Below, piece by piece: positions 1 through 8,944 of a stretch of DNA of 64,000 nucleotides. Each line of letters opens with the position of its first letter. The stretch's first letter is position 1. The stretch is from contig JAAHGF010000003.1 of the NCBI GenBank assembly GCA_010672585.1, positions 62,001 through 126,000 on the forward strand. Reading direction: 5' to 3'. The position numbers were made by a program, and so were the translations under genes. Source of the DNA: Okeania sp. SIO1I7 (GTDB lineage Bacteria > Cyanobacteriota > Cyanobacteriia > Cyanobacteriales > Microcoleaceae). A model generated the notes under the pieces. The model had not been told where the DNA came from. It worked only from the letters and a program-made list of their open reading frames with translations, and searched no databases.

Positions 1-482
1 GTTCTCGTCAGGAGTTTTGGCATAAAGGCGCAACTTCTGGTCATTTTCAGAAGATTAAGTGGATGCGCTACGACTGTGATAGCGATACTTTGTTAGTGGG
101 AGTGGAACAGGTCGGAGATATTGCCTGTCATAAAGGAGAGAGGAGTTGTTTTCATCAGGTGGATGGGGAGGTTGTCAAGCCACCTGCAGATATGTTATCT
201 CAGCTTTTTGATGTGATTTGCGATCGCCGTGACCATCCCCAGGAAAGTTCTTATACCTGTAAATTATTTGCCGGGGGAGATAATAAGATTCTGAAGAAAA
301 TTGGGGAAGAGTCAGCAGAAGTAGTAATGGCGTGTAAGGATGATGAGAAAGAGGCGATCGCTTCGGAAGTAGCAGATTTGTTTTACCATACTTTAGTTGC
401 TCTAGCCCAGCATAATGTTGAATTGCGAGATGTATATCGGAAGTTGGATGAAAGGAGACCAAAAAACAAATACTATAAATAG
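1..482 (+). CDS. hisI: HisIE, phosphoribosyl-AMP cyclohydrolase / phosphoribosyl-ATP pyrophosphatase (5' end outside window)
   Basis: Bifunctional enzyme for steps two and three of histidine biosynthesis. The frame is open from base 3, so the ATG at 63 is internal. The part before it carries the HisI signature SRxxxWxKGxTSG, followed by the metal-binding DCDSD cluster and the cysteines of CHKGERSC. The second half is a MazG-like HisE domain with GEESAEVV and the [11 protein letters not shown] helix. The N-terminus lies upstream of the window. The end, [13 protein letters not shown], is slightly longer than typical HisE tails. A decayed copy of its HisE part lies about 2 kb downstream (2296-2382). 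Family assignment is secure. Confidence 0.93.
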   Translation, partial: SRQEFWHKGATSGHFQKIKWMRYDCDSDTLLVGVEQVGDIACHKGERSCFHQVDGEVVKPPADMLSQLFDVICDRRDHPQESSYTCKLFAGGDNKILKKIGEESAEVVMACKDDEKEAIASEVADLFYHTLVALAQHNVELRDVYRKLDERRPKNKYYK

Positions 483-489
483 GTAACTT

Positions 490-715
490 GTTCAACAATT
501 AATAATTAATAATGAATAATTAATTATTACCTCTTCTTTTCAAGGAGAGGATTGACTAATCATGAAAAATTTTTCTTCTCTTGGTCGATGGTCGGACAGC
601 TCCGAGACCTCGCCATCCCACCCTAAGGGAAGCTGCGCCAACGACTGCTTGTTTCTCCTTGTAGAGCGACAGCTCGCGGCGCAGCCAAGGAGAGGCTTTA
701 AACCTTAATTATTCG
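490..715 (+). repeat. Dispersed repeat element R1, copy 1 (long form)
   Basis: Starts with TTCAACAATTAATAATTA-type heptamers, then ACCTCT...AAGGAGAGGATTGAC, then a GC-rich module beginning TTGGTCGATGGTCGGACAG, and ends GGAGAGGCTTTAAACC followed by TTCGGT. The same modules in the same order recur near 33.1, 33.6, 55.6 and 63.8 kb, with a partial copy near 15.3 kb. No coding potential is seen. Confidence 0.8.
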
Positions 716-739
716 GTAATAGTAGCAGATCAAAATTAG

Positions 740-1117
740 ACAAGAGCGATAGAAAACCTACAAGTGCGTAACATGGTTAAAAACCACCATTTAGCTAAGT
801 CAATTAATGATGCTGCTTGGTATAAATTTAGAGAATGGTTAGAGTATTTTGGAAATATTTATGAGGTTCCTGTTATTGCTGTTGAACCTAAAAATACATC
901 CCAAAACTGCTCAAATTGTGGTGAAAAAGTCAGCAAAACCTTAAGCACTAGAACTCACAAATGTCCTCACTGCGGTGATCAAGCAGATAGAGATGTTAGC
1001 GTAGCTCCTCCGCAGGAGGCAAATGCTGCAATTAATATTCTTAAAACTGGATTAAAGCAGTTATCAACTACCCCTGCGGGGGAAGTAACACCTCTGGAGA
1101 GACTGGTCTCTGTTTGA
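740..1117 (+). pseudogene. TnpB remnant (IS200/IS605-type RNA-guided nuclease), C-terminal part
   Basis: The open frame begins after the stop at 737 and encodes IENLQVRNMVKNHHLAKSI, the RuvC-II region of TnpB. It continues into a four-cysteine zinc ribbon (CSNCGEK...CPHCGD) and the last catalytic motif DRDV...NAAINI. The N-terminal half with RuvC-I is absent, so this is a truncated remnant. The DRDVNAAINI motif is split by an in-frame 24-bp GC-rich palindromic insertion at 998-1021. No TnpA lies nearby. A right-end hairpin typical of these elements follows. Confidence 0.85.
998..1021. repeat. Short GC-rich palindromic insertion inside tnpB
   Basis: AGCGTAGCTCCTCCGCAGGAGG-type sequence sits between the codons for RDV and NAAINI. 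Removing the 24 bases gives the uninterrupted family motif. Related short palindromes occur at 39336, 39401, 48728 and 52650. Confidence 0.7.
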
Positions 1118-1129
1118 ATGGGGAAACTC

Positions 1130-1215
1130 AAACAAATAAGCCAACTCGTGGAAAGAGGAAGCTCTCTTAGCGATAAGAGAATCCCCGTCTATGCGCGAGC
1201 GGGGAGAACGTCAAT
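1130..1215 (+). mobile_element. IS200/IS605-type right end / omegaRNA scaffold remnant
   Basis: Downstream of the TnpB stop are two stem-loops. The second is GAATCCCCGT, a loop, then AGCGGGGAGAACGTCAA. This GAATCCCC...GGGGAG.GTCAA signature ends IS200/IS605-family elements, and their guide-RNA scaffold ends at this boundary. Sequence after TGTCAA/CGTCAA would be the guide in an active copy. Similar ends occur at 35069 (+), 35210 (-), 48930 (+) and 60822 (+). Confidence 0.65.
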
Positions 1216-1219
1216 AATT

Positions 1220-1479
1220 AGGGTTTGCTGAATAAGTCTCTTTGCTAAGGCAGGGAGTAGGGAGTAGGGAGTAGGGAGTAGGGAGTAGCTAAAACTCAAG
1301 AGTTGGAGGGAGTTGTAGAGGAGGTAGGAGGAAAAATTATCCCTTGCCAACTCTGCCCAACTATATGCCAAAATACTCACTTTTTGAGCCTTCTTAGGCG
1401 AAAATAAGGTACTTTTTCACGATCTAAAAAGGCTAAAACCTTTATCTATAAAGACTTTGACATTTAATCAGCAAACCCT
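1220..1479. mobile_element. MITE-1: 260-bp non-coding element with AGGGTTTGCTGA terminal inverted repeats
   Basis: The left end AGGGTTTGCTGAATAA and the right end, which reads AGGGTTTGCTGATTAA on the other strand, match at 15 of 16 bases. Both sides are flanked by AATT (1216-1219 and 1480-1483), a likely target duplication. The interior holds a GGGAGTA heptamer array (1254-1286) and no credible gene. The parent insertion sequence is not in the window. Confidence 0.75.
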
Positions 1480-1483
1480 AATT

Positions 1484-1809
1484 ACTGAATAATTGAAGTT
1501 TTGAGTAAGTTTAGCGCTATGGGAAAGTCAGAAGTAATACCTGACTAAGTTTGAGCATTTATAAATGTCATCGCCTATTTGCGTAGTGCTATACAATACT
1601 ATTTTGGGAATTGGTATTACCTCACTCAGTCAAGAAAAATTGGTAGTCCTAAATATGTTTTAATTTTAGTTGCTATATCCCTTTAATTGTCAGAAGGTAG
1701 ACTAGAAAAATCATTACTTGTTTACCACTACCGAAAAATTTATAACCATTTTCTCAATTGAACTCTAGTATTATATGTTAATTTCTGCACAACAAAATCA
1801 GGAACTAAA
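1484..1809. other. Gene-free stretch upstream of the lipocalin-like gene
   Basis: AT-rich intergenic DNA. No ORF, clear terminator or recognised repeat was seen apart from a GGTATTAC motif near 1613. Confidence 0.5.
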
Positions 1810-2232
1810 ATGGTACAAAATCGATTTGTTGGAACTTGGCGACTGGTATCTTTTGAACTCAAAGATGTAAATGGTGAAGTAACCTACCCATACGGTAAAG
1901 ATACGATCGGATATCTAATGTATGCAGAAGATGGATATATGTCAACGGTAATTATGACTGCAAGGCGTCCCAAATTTTCCTCTGCAGATTTTTTGGGAGG
2001 AAGTACACAGGAAAAAGCTAAGGCTATGGAAACATATATCTCCTATTGTGGTAGCTATGAAATTAAGGATAAAAAAGTAATTCACCATGTTAAAGCCTCT
2101 TTATTTCCTAATTGGGTTGGTACAAAGCAAGAACGTTTCTTTGAGTTTACAGAAAATTATTTATTATTAACTACACCTTCCTTTAAGGTGAGTGACAAAC
2201 GGTTGACTGGACATCTGATTTGGGAGCGTTGA
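1810..2232 (+). CDS. Lipocalin-like domain protein
   Basis: A 140-residue protein that opens with NRFVGTWRLVSFELKD and continues with YPYGKDTIGYLMYAEDGYMS. This is the start and first strands of the bacterial Lipocalin_5-type family (small beta-barrel, ligand unknown). It ends with LTGHLIWER, the family's usual last strand, so the gene looks full length. There is no signal peptide, so a cytoplasmic location is expected. It stands alone between a MITE and a hisE scrap. The ligand or reaction cannot be read from the sequence. Confidence 0.8.
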   Translation: MVQNRFVGTWRLVSFELKDVNGEVTYPYGKDTIGYLMYAEDGYMSTVIMTARRPKFSSADFLGGSTQEKAKAMETYISYCGSYEIKDKKVIHHVKASLFPNWVGTKQERFFEFTENYLLLTTPSFKVSDKRLTGHLIWER

Positions 2233-2295
2233 CTTAATCAGAGAATAACAATACTAACTTGATATTAGATATAGCATCAATAACCTTCTCCATAA

Positions 2296-2382
2296 AGAAG
2301 ATAAGAAACAGGCGATCGCTTTGCCAGTGAGAGATTTGTTCTATAGGACTTTAGTTATTTTCAGCTTTGCTTTCAAGATGTT
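2296..2382 (+). pseudogene. Decayed duplicate of the hisE coding region
   Basis: This 87-base stretch aligns base for base with hisIE 334-420, through GATAAGAAACAGGCGATCGC, AGATTTGTT and ACTTTAGTT, with scattered substitutions. It has no start and no usable frame. It looks like a scrap of a second hisIE copy left about 2 kb from the live gene. Confidence 0.75.
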
Positions 2383-2406
2383 ATAAATAGTTTTCAACTC
2401 TCAAAT

Positions 2407-3882
2407 ATGAAATATATGATTAATCCTTCTCTATATCAAATAAACACCCGTGTTTGGCTCAACAGATTGTCCCAAGAGTTGGGTCGTCGCGCCACCTTAG
2501 ATGATATTCCCGATGCAGAATTGGAGCAAATAGTAAACTTGGGATTTAACTGGGTATACTTTTTAGGAGTTTGGCAAACAGGAATAATGGCGCGAAATAT
2601 CTCTCGTGCAAATCCTGATGTGCGAAAGGAAGCTATAGAACTTTTTGGTGATGAGTTTCAAGAAGATTATATTTGCGGGTCTTGTTTTGCGGTAACTGGT
2701 TATCACATCCATGAAAACCTAGGTGACAATGGAGCTATGTTACGACTGCGCGATCGCCTCCATCAAAGGGGACTAAAGCTCATGCTTGATTTTGTTCCCA
2801 ACCATACCGCCCCCGACCATCCTTGGATACAGACAAATCCTGACTTTTATGTTCAGGGAATCCAGGCCGATATTGAACGAGAACCCCACAACTATATACG
2901 AATAGAATTGCCAACAGGTAGCCAAATATTTGGTCATGGAAGAGACCCATATTTTCCAGGTTGGTCTGATACTTTGCAACTGAACTATGGCAACCCCAAA
3001 TTACAGGAGGGGATGTTAGCAGAGTTATTCAATATTGCTCATTTGTGCGATGGTGTTCGCTGCGATATGGCAATGCTAATATTGCCAAATATTTTTGAGC
3101 AGACTTGGGGTATTCCAATACAACCGTTTTGGTCTGATGCAATTTCCCAAATTAAACAGCAATATCCAGATTTTATCTTTATGGCAGAAGTATATTGGGA
3201 TTTGGAGTGGGAATTGCAACAGTTAGGATTTAACTGGACTTATGACAAACGCTTATACGATCGCCTCCATCAACAGCAGGCAGTTCCAGTCAGAGAACAT
3301 CTTTATGCTGGTCTTGATCTTCAAAATAAGTTAGCACGCTTTATGGAAAATCACGATGAACCAAGGGCAAATAAAGATTTTCCACCAAGAGTTCATGAAG
3401 CTGCTGCAATTTTGACTTATTTTACCCCTGGTTTACGTTTTTTCCATCAAGGTCAGTTACAAGGTTGGTCTAAAAAAATTTCGATGCACTTATGTTATGC
3501 TCCTGAAGAAGCTACTGTTCCACACATAGAGAGATTTTACCATCAATTATTAGATTCTTTAGCTCTAGATATTTTCCATGAGGGAAATTGGCAATTACTT
3601 GAATGTGTTGCTGCATGGGAAGGAAATTCCACATGGAATAATTTTATTGCTTTCAGTTGGGAAGGAAAAGATGAGAGACTGTTGTTGATAACTGTTAACT
3701 ATGCTTCTTATCGAGGGCAATGTTATGTTCAGTTGCCATTTGAGAGTCTCAGGGGTGAAACGTATCGACTACAAGATTTAATGAGTGAGATGAGTTACGA
3801 TCGCTTGGGGGATAACTTGATTTCACGAGGTTTATATTTGGATTTACCTGCATGGAGTTATCATGTTTTTGATGTTAATTAG
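2407..3882 (+). CDS. GH13 alpha-amylase family glycosidase
   Basis: A 491-residue (beta/alpha)8-barrel hydrolase acting on alpha-glucans or related sugars. All four GH13 regions are visible: DFVPNH near residue 128, GVRCDMA with the nucleophile Asp near 220, FMAEVYWD with the acid/base Glu near 261, and ENHDEPRA with the third Asp near 317. The C-terminal 90 residues resemble the usual beta-sandwich domain C. No signal peptide is present, so an intracellular role such as glycogen or trehalose metabolism is likelier than secretion. The exact substrate cannot be fixed. The start is the first ATG; a second Met lies three codons on. Confidence 0.88.
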   Translation: MKYMINPSLYQINTRVWLNRLSQELGRRATLDDIPDAELEQIVNLGFNWVYFLGVWQTGIMARNISRANPDVRKEAIELFGDEFQEDYICGSCFAVTGYHIHENLGDNGAMLRLRDRLHQRGLKLMLDFVPNHTAPDHPWIQTNPDFYVQGIQADIEREPHNYIRIELPTGSQIFGHGRDPYFPGWSDTLQLNYGNPKLQEGMLAELFNIAHLCDGVRCDMAMLILPNIFEQTWGIPIQPFWSDAISQIKQQYPDFIFMAEVYWDLEWELQQLGFNWTYDKRLYDRLHQQQAVPVREHLYAGLDLQNKLARFMENHDEPRANKDFPPRVHEAAAILTYFTPGLRFFHQGQLQGWSKKISMHLCYAPEEATVPHIERFYHQLLDSLALDIFHEGNWQLLECVAAWEGNSTWNNFIAFSWEGKDERLLLITVNYASYRGQCYVQLPFESLRGETYRLQDLMSEMSYDRLGDNLISRGLYLDLPAWSYHVFDVN

Positions 3883-4033
3883 AAAGGAAGAATAAAGAAG
3901 CAAAAAAGTTTCATTATTAGAGTTTAGTTTTGTTATAACGGCAAAACTATATCTGAAAAATTTAACGGCAAATTAATCCCTAAAAACTTAAATTTATCGA
4001 ATTTTTAAACGTTTTCATCATAAATTTTTAATT

Positions 4034-5188
4034 ATGAATAATAAACAAAGTGAAAGCTATGCTAATCTTCCTGATGAGCTTTTGGAAGATATTTTAGAGG
4101 ATGCTCCCAAAATAGCAGACAAAATTAAACCGTTGTTTGAAGAACTTGAACAACAAAAAAGGATATTACATCAAAAGCTAGAAGATAATGATTTAATTTG
4201 TAGAGTTGGAGATTTGGAAAATCCTCCTAGTCCATCTATTGCTGCAGTTGATGGTGGACAAGCTATTGAAAAGTCTATTGGTGCTGATACCTTAATTGCT
4301 GTTGGTGTTGGAGTTGAAGGTTTAGTAAGAGAGGATAACCGAAGATGGGGTTCTGTTCAATATAAAAATTGGCAAGATGTTCTACCTCATAATTCTGAAA
4401 GTAATCCTAAAGTTACTAGAGGTGCAATGACAGCTCTAGAACTATTAGTAATTAGTCAGACTCCCCATGACATCATAATTGCTGATGGTTCTCATCAAAC
4501 ACCTGTAATTGGAATTAATAGTTTAACCAGTATGTCAACCTTAGATGAACCTCATTTTCAAAAGGTAACATGGGATATTATTGAGCAATTTGATTTGATA
4601 AATTCTCTTAAGAGAACTATGACTAATCCTAATATTGTTTATATGGTAAAATACGATTCCTCACAAGATATTGGCTTAAGTATTTTGAAAGATTTTAATT
4701 TAACACTTGATGATAAAACAGTTATGACTTTAATCTTAAATTCAGATGAATTTACAAAACCATTACCTGTAGGACAAACTAATAAGACACAAAAAGTTTG
4801 GGGCGATCTGTATATTTCAGTTTCCGATAAGTTTGATTTTCGTGGACAGAGAGACACTATTAAAGAAGAACTGAATAGAGCGATCGCTTTACCTAAAAAT
4901 AGAAAAGTATATTTTACTTACTATAAGCCTTATAAATGGTCTCCTGCTTATAGAATAGAAATGAAGGAAAATTGTGCCCAAACAGAAATTGAGCTTGCTA
5001 AAGTTTTAAAAGGAGTTAAAGAACAAGTTGTTTCGACTGAAATTAAAGAACCTTATCCTCAATATTTAGCTGATATGATGGCTAAAAGTATCAGTGGAGG
5101 TCTAGAAGCATTAAGAGCAATAGTACAGTATCAATTTAGTGATAATCCAAATTTTTTGCAACTACTTACCCAATCTTACAGAACTTAA
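4034..5188 (+). CDS. nurA: NurA-domain nuclease
   Basis: A 384-residue protein with the NurA hallmarks AAVDGGQ (metal-binding Asp near residue 73) and IIADGSHQTP (second Asp near 151). NurA is a 5'-3' nuclease that works with the HerA translocase in DNA end resection, and NurA-HerA modules are also found in phage-defence loci. The herA gene follows after 18 bases with the same AT-rich base use, so the two form one transcription unit. The gene itself looks intact. Because its HerA partner is truncated, the complex is probably not functional as encoded here. Confidence 0.82.
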   Translation: MNNKQSESYANLPDELLEDILEDAPKIADKIKPLFEELEQQKRILHQKLEDNDLICRVGDLENPPSPSIAAVDGGQAIEKSIGADTLIAVGVGVEGLVREDNRRWGSVQYKNWQDVLPHNSESNPKVTRGAMTALELLVISQTPHDIIIADGSHQTPVIGINSLTSMSTLDEPHFQKVTWDIIEQFDLINSLKRTMTNPNIVYMVKYDSSQDIGLSILKDFNLTLDDKTVMTLILNSDEFTKPLPVGQTNKTQKVWGDLYISVSDKFDFRGQRDTIKEELNRAIALPKNRKVYFTYYKPYKWSPAYRIEMKENCAQTEIELAKVLKGVKEQVVSTEIKEPYPQYLADMMAKSISGGLEALRAIVQYQFSDNPNFLQLLTQSYRT

Positions 5189-5206
5189 TTAACATCAGGA
5201 AAAACT

Positions 5207-6442
5207 ATGGATATGGATTTACTTAATTTACTTACTAATCAGTCAAATCAATTTAATATTGGTAGTGTTGGTTCTCCAAGTAATACTACAGAAATCATAA
5301 TTGACATTAATCAAAAAAGTGAACAAAAGAAAATTTTAGGACAGTTAGTTTGTTTAGTACAACCACAGGAACAAGAAAAATTAGTTGTTATCGGACAAAT
5401 TAGTGAAATAGAAACTAAAAATCGTTGGCATGAAGATTTAACTTTTAGGGGAATTATTAAACGTAGAGGTTCGCTGCCACATTTAAGCGGAAAAGCTGAT
5501 GTTAGAACTGCTAAATTAAATGTTCAAGCTTGTTTTAGTATTGCATTAGATGGCAAAATTACTGAAGGAACATTAGGTACTTCTCCATCAACAGGTACTC
5601 AAATTTTTTCTGTTCGAGATGAAGTATTAGATCAACTTTTAGAAGAGTATAAAAATCAAATTATTTATTTAGGTAATGCTTATTCTACTGAAGTAAAAAT
5701 GCCTTTTTGGTTAAAGCATTTTGATAGAGGAGAAGGAGGTGCTGGAGAAGCTTATCATATTGGAGTTTTTGGTAAAAGTGGTTCGGGAAAATCGGGTTTA
5801 GCAGCTTATATGTTGTTAGGATATGCTAGACATGAAAAGATGGGTATCATTTTTATCGATCCACAAAATCAATTTGCTAGTGATACAGATTTACCTTTTA
5901 AACTCCATGACTCTTTAAAAAATTTAGGTAGAAAAGTTGAAGTTTATAGTTTAACAAATCAAATTAGATTAGGAACACAAAAGAATGCAGTTAACTTATT
6001 TACATCTCTCTTACTAAAAGCAGGGTTTTATCGAAATATTGGAATCCCATCTAAATCTAAAGATAATCAAGAATATGCTTCAGAAGAAGTAGCTAGGATT
6101 ATAAGAAATATTTTAAACAAGACTGAACTGAAACAAGCTCCTGAAAATTTATTATCTAATGTTTTAAATTCTTTAAGTCAAGATAATAATGCTTTACAAA
6201 GAATTTATGCTTCTAATCAACCAAGACAACGTTTACAAAATACTCTTAATGAGATTACCAACAATCAAGTGGAGTTGAATAGGATTGAACAAGATATTTG
6301 GCAACCTGTATTAGATTTATTTCTTGAACGAGATAGTCAAGGAAATAAAAGAAAGTCTCTATGGTATATTGTTAAGACATCAGCTACAGATGAACAAAAA
6401 CCGATTGTATTTTTAGATATTAAAGGAGAAGGAACAACCTAG
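5207..6442 (+). pseudogene. herA: HerA-like hexameric ATPase, 3'-truncated
   Basis: The 411-residue product starts with a HAS-barrel-like segment (GQLVCLVQPQEQEKLVVIG) and has a Walker A motif GKSGSGKS at 189-196, followed by IIFIDPQNQFA. It stops directly after KPIVFLDIKGEGTT. HerA proteins usually run 500-650 residues, and the later DEAH-type Walker B and arginine-finger region is missing. The next 20 bases run into a DruA-like gene in another frame that lacks its own N-terminus. The simplest reading is a deletion or insertion junction near 6430-6440. Confidence 0.8.
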
Positions 6443-7317
6443 CGAAACCTGAAGAAATAGATATTCTGAAAATTAATCCTTACTTAGAAATTGTTCAAAC
6501 TACAAAACAAAGACAACTTTGGGCTTACGCTACAACTTTCTGGTCAATTCCTGTTACAACTGGTTATGGTAGAAGAATTAGATTTTTGGTATTCGATCGC
6601 TACAACGATAAATTAATTGGTATTTTCGGATTAAGCGATCCAATAATTGGTTTAGGAATAAGAGATAGATTTATTGGTTGGACAAAAGAGCAAAAATTAC
6701 AAAGATTATATAATTGTATGACTGCCTATATTTTAGGATCAGTTCTCCCTTATAATTTAGTTCTAGGTAGTAAATTAATTGCTTTATGCCTAATGTTTCC
6801 AGAAGTTAGAAAAGCGTTTCACGATAAATATAAAGATAGAGTATCTTTAATTTCTGGACAAAATAAAAAAGCACATCTTATTTATATAGATACTTTAGGA
6901 GCTTTTGGTAAATCGGCAATATACACTCGTTTAATGAATTGGAAATTTATCGATTATACAAAAGGTCAAAGTCATTTACATATAACTGCAAATGGAAGTT
7001 GGGAATTAATAAAACAAGTTGTTCCAGATTACATATTTGATAGTTATAAATTTGGTCAAGGAGCAAATTGGAAAATGAGGATTTTAAAAATAGGGTTGAG
7101 AGAATTAGGTTTTTCGGAAGATATATTGAGTATTGGTTGGCAAAGAGGCTATTACAACTGTCCATTAGCTAATAATTGGCAAGAATATCTTTTAGGAAAA
7201 TCTAACAAACCAATATGGAAAAATTTTAAAAAAAGTGAATTAGTGGAATATTGGAAAAATAGATGGATAATTCCAAGATTAGAAAAATTAGAAAATAATT
7301 TAGATGATTTCAATTGA
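6424..7317 (+). pseudogene. DUF4338 / DruA-like protein, 5'-truncated
   Basis: The frame is open from 6424, well before the first possible start at 6586. It encodes INPYLEIVQTTKQRQLWAYA, WSIPVTTGYGRRIRFLV, FGLSDPIIGLGIRDRFIGW and ILGSVLPYNLVLGSKLIAL. This is the conserved core of DUF4338, the family of DruA from the Druantia defence system. The roughly 100-residue N-terminal part expected for the family is absent, its place being taken by the 3' end of herA. The C-terminus looks complete. DUF4338 proteins also occur as stand-alone, possibly mobile genes. Confidence 0.75.
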
Positions 7318-7465
7318 TAAATGTATTTCAAGAGAATATTTATTAACTAATCTAATGATTATTATTTTATCGAAAAAAAATGGGCCTAAATACTCCTGTT
7401 TTATTTTAAAAAGGAGAAGTAATTGTTAATTATTCAACTGATGAGTTTTAGATGATAAAAAACTT

Positions 7466-8530
7466 ATGAAACTGAAAAAATATTTTTACACCTTCCTCAC
7501 AATATTAGTCATAATATTAGCCAGCTATAATGCTAATGCCAATACTGTACTATTTGAACATTCTGTCATTGATAAGTCTATTGCTCAAGTACCAAACTCC
7601 AAATTTGGCCTACCAATCAAATGTAACTTAGACCAAGACTGCTTTATTTTATTGTACAGCGATCGCGACCCCAGTCCAAATGCAGTAGATTTTGGCTGCG
7701 GTCGGCAAACTTACGACGGTCATAAAGGAACAGACTTTGCTATACCTGATGAAAAAACAATGGCCAGAGGTGTACCTGTAACAGCAGTAGCTCCAGGTAA
7801 AGTATTAAGAGTGCGAGATGGAATACCTGACAAACGGGTAAAAAATCAGGCAGATAAAGAAGCAGTTGATGGTATTGAATGCGGTAACGGAGTCGTAATA
7901 GATCATGGTAATGGTTGGGAAACTCAGTCTTGCCATCTCCGCAATGGTAGTGTTGTCGTTAAACCAGGAACATTTGTGGAAGCAGGTACTGAACTGGGAA
8001 TGATAGGAGAGTCTGGTTTAGCTTCTTTTCCCCATGTACATTTGAGTTTCAGATATCAGGGAAAAATAGTAGACCCATTTGTGGGAGTTAATGCTGAAAG
8101 TGGTTGTAATACTCCTCGTAAACCAATTTGGCAACAACCATTGAGTTATAAACCAACTGGTATTATTCGGACTGGGTTTTCTGGGGAAGCACCTACTATG
8201 GATGATTTGTGGAAAGGCAAATTTTACGACACAGTTTTACCTGGAGATATTGCAGCATTAATATTTTGGGTACAAATATACGGTGTCTTGCCTGGAGATA
8301 TGGAGCATTATCAATTATTTGCTCCTAATGGTGAGCGAGTTATAGACAATAAAAAAGAAATTAAATCTGCCAGTAAAACATGGGTAGGATATGCCGGAAA
8401 ACGTAATAATTCTCAGTCTCTTGCTAGGGGGAAATGGAGAGGTGAATATAGTTTGACTAGAGGTAACAAGGTATTAGTAAATGTGAGCAAAGAAGTTCAA
8501 TTAACTGGACTTTTAGATTTTTTACACTGA
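7466..8530 (+). CDS. Secreted M23 family metallopeptidase
   Basis: A 354-residue protein with an N-terminal hydrophobic signal (residues 5-26). Its M23 catalytic domain shows HKGTDF (Zn ligands His86 and Asp90), NGVVIDHGNGWETQSCH and the HVH pair near residue 190. Such enzymes cut peptide cross-links in peptidoglycan or act as LytM-type cell-wall factors in the periplasm. The last 140 residues form an unassigned domain. Six or more cysteines in the mature part suggest disulfides. It is monocistronic, and a hairpin with a T-run follows at 8662-8694. Confidence 0.87.
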   Translation: MKLKKYFYTFLTILVIILASYNANANTVLFEHSVIDKSIAQVPNSKFGLPIKCNLDQDCFILLYSDRDPSPNAVDFGCGRQTYDGHKGTDFAIPDEKTMARGVPVTAVAPGKVLRVRDGIPDKRVKNQADKEAVDGIECGNGVVIDHGNGWETQSCHLRNGSVVVKPGTFVEAGTELGMIGESGLASFPHVHLSFRYQGKIVDPFVGVNAESGCNTPRKPIWQQPLSYKPTGIIRTGFSGEAPTMDDLWKGKFYDTVLPGDIAALIFWVQIYGVLPGDMEHYQLFAPNGERVIDNKKEIKSASKTWVGYAGKRNNSQSLARGKWRGEYSLTRGNKVLVNVSKEVQLTGLLDFLH

Positions 8531-8661
8531 AAATGCCTTCAAATCTAGTATTAGCAAGGAATATACCTAAACTTGCTTAAAATGGCTGAAACGTAAATAT
8601 ACCAAGAAAACGCTTAATTTTAGGTAAAAACATTACTGTATAAAGGTTTGACCTTAAACAA

Positions 8662-8694
8662 GAAAAGAGGGGAGTTCACCCTTCTCTTTTTTTT
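8662..8694 (+). terminator. Rho-independent terminator after the M23 gene
   Basis: GAAAAGAGGGG and CCCTTCTCTTTT form an imperfect stem around a short loop, followed by eight T residues. It lies about 130 bases downstream of the stop codon. Confidence 0.7.
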
Positions 8695-8714
8695 CTCAAC
8701 GATACCTGGCACTT

Positions 8715-8880
8715 TTCAGTTATCAGTTATCAGTTATCAGTAGTTAGGAGTCAGGAGACAGAATGGAGAAGTTAGGAGTAATTAAAAGCTGAAAAATGAT
8801 AATTGTGATAACTAACTGGTTCAGTAGTTAGGAGACAGGATACAGGAGTCAGGAGACAGAATGAAGAAGTTGAAAAATGA
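8715..8880. repeat. Heptamer arrays (AGTTATC and GGAGTCA types) before the RAYT gene
   Basis: TTCAGTTATCAGTTATCAG repeats with period 7 are followed by interspersed GGAGTCAGGAGACAG units. These are short tandemly repeated repetitive (STRR) sequences of the kind described in filamentous cyanobacteria. No gene is seen between 8531 and 8944. Confidence 0.8.
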
Positions 8881-8944
8881 TAAAAATGATAACTGTGATA
8901 ATTAACTGGTAACGAGCAACCAAAGACTAAAAACAGTTAACTGA

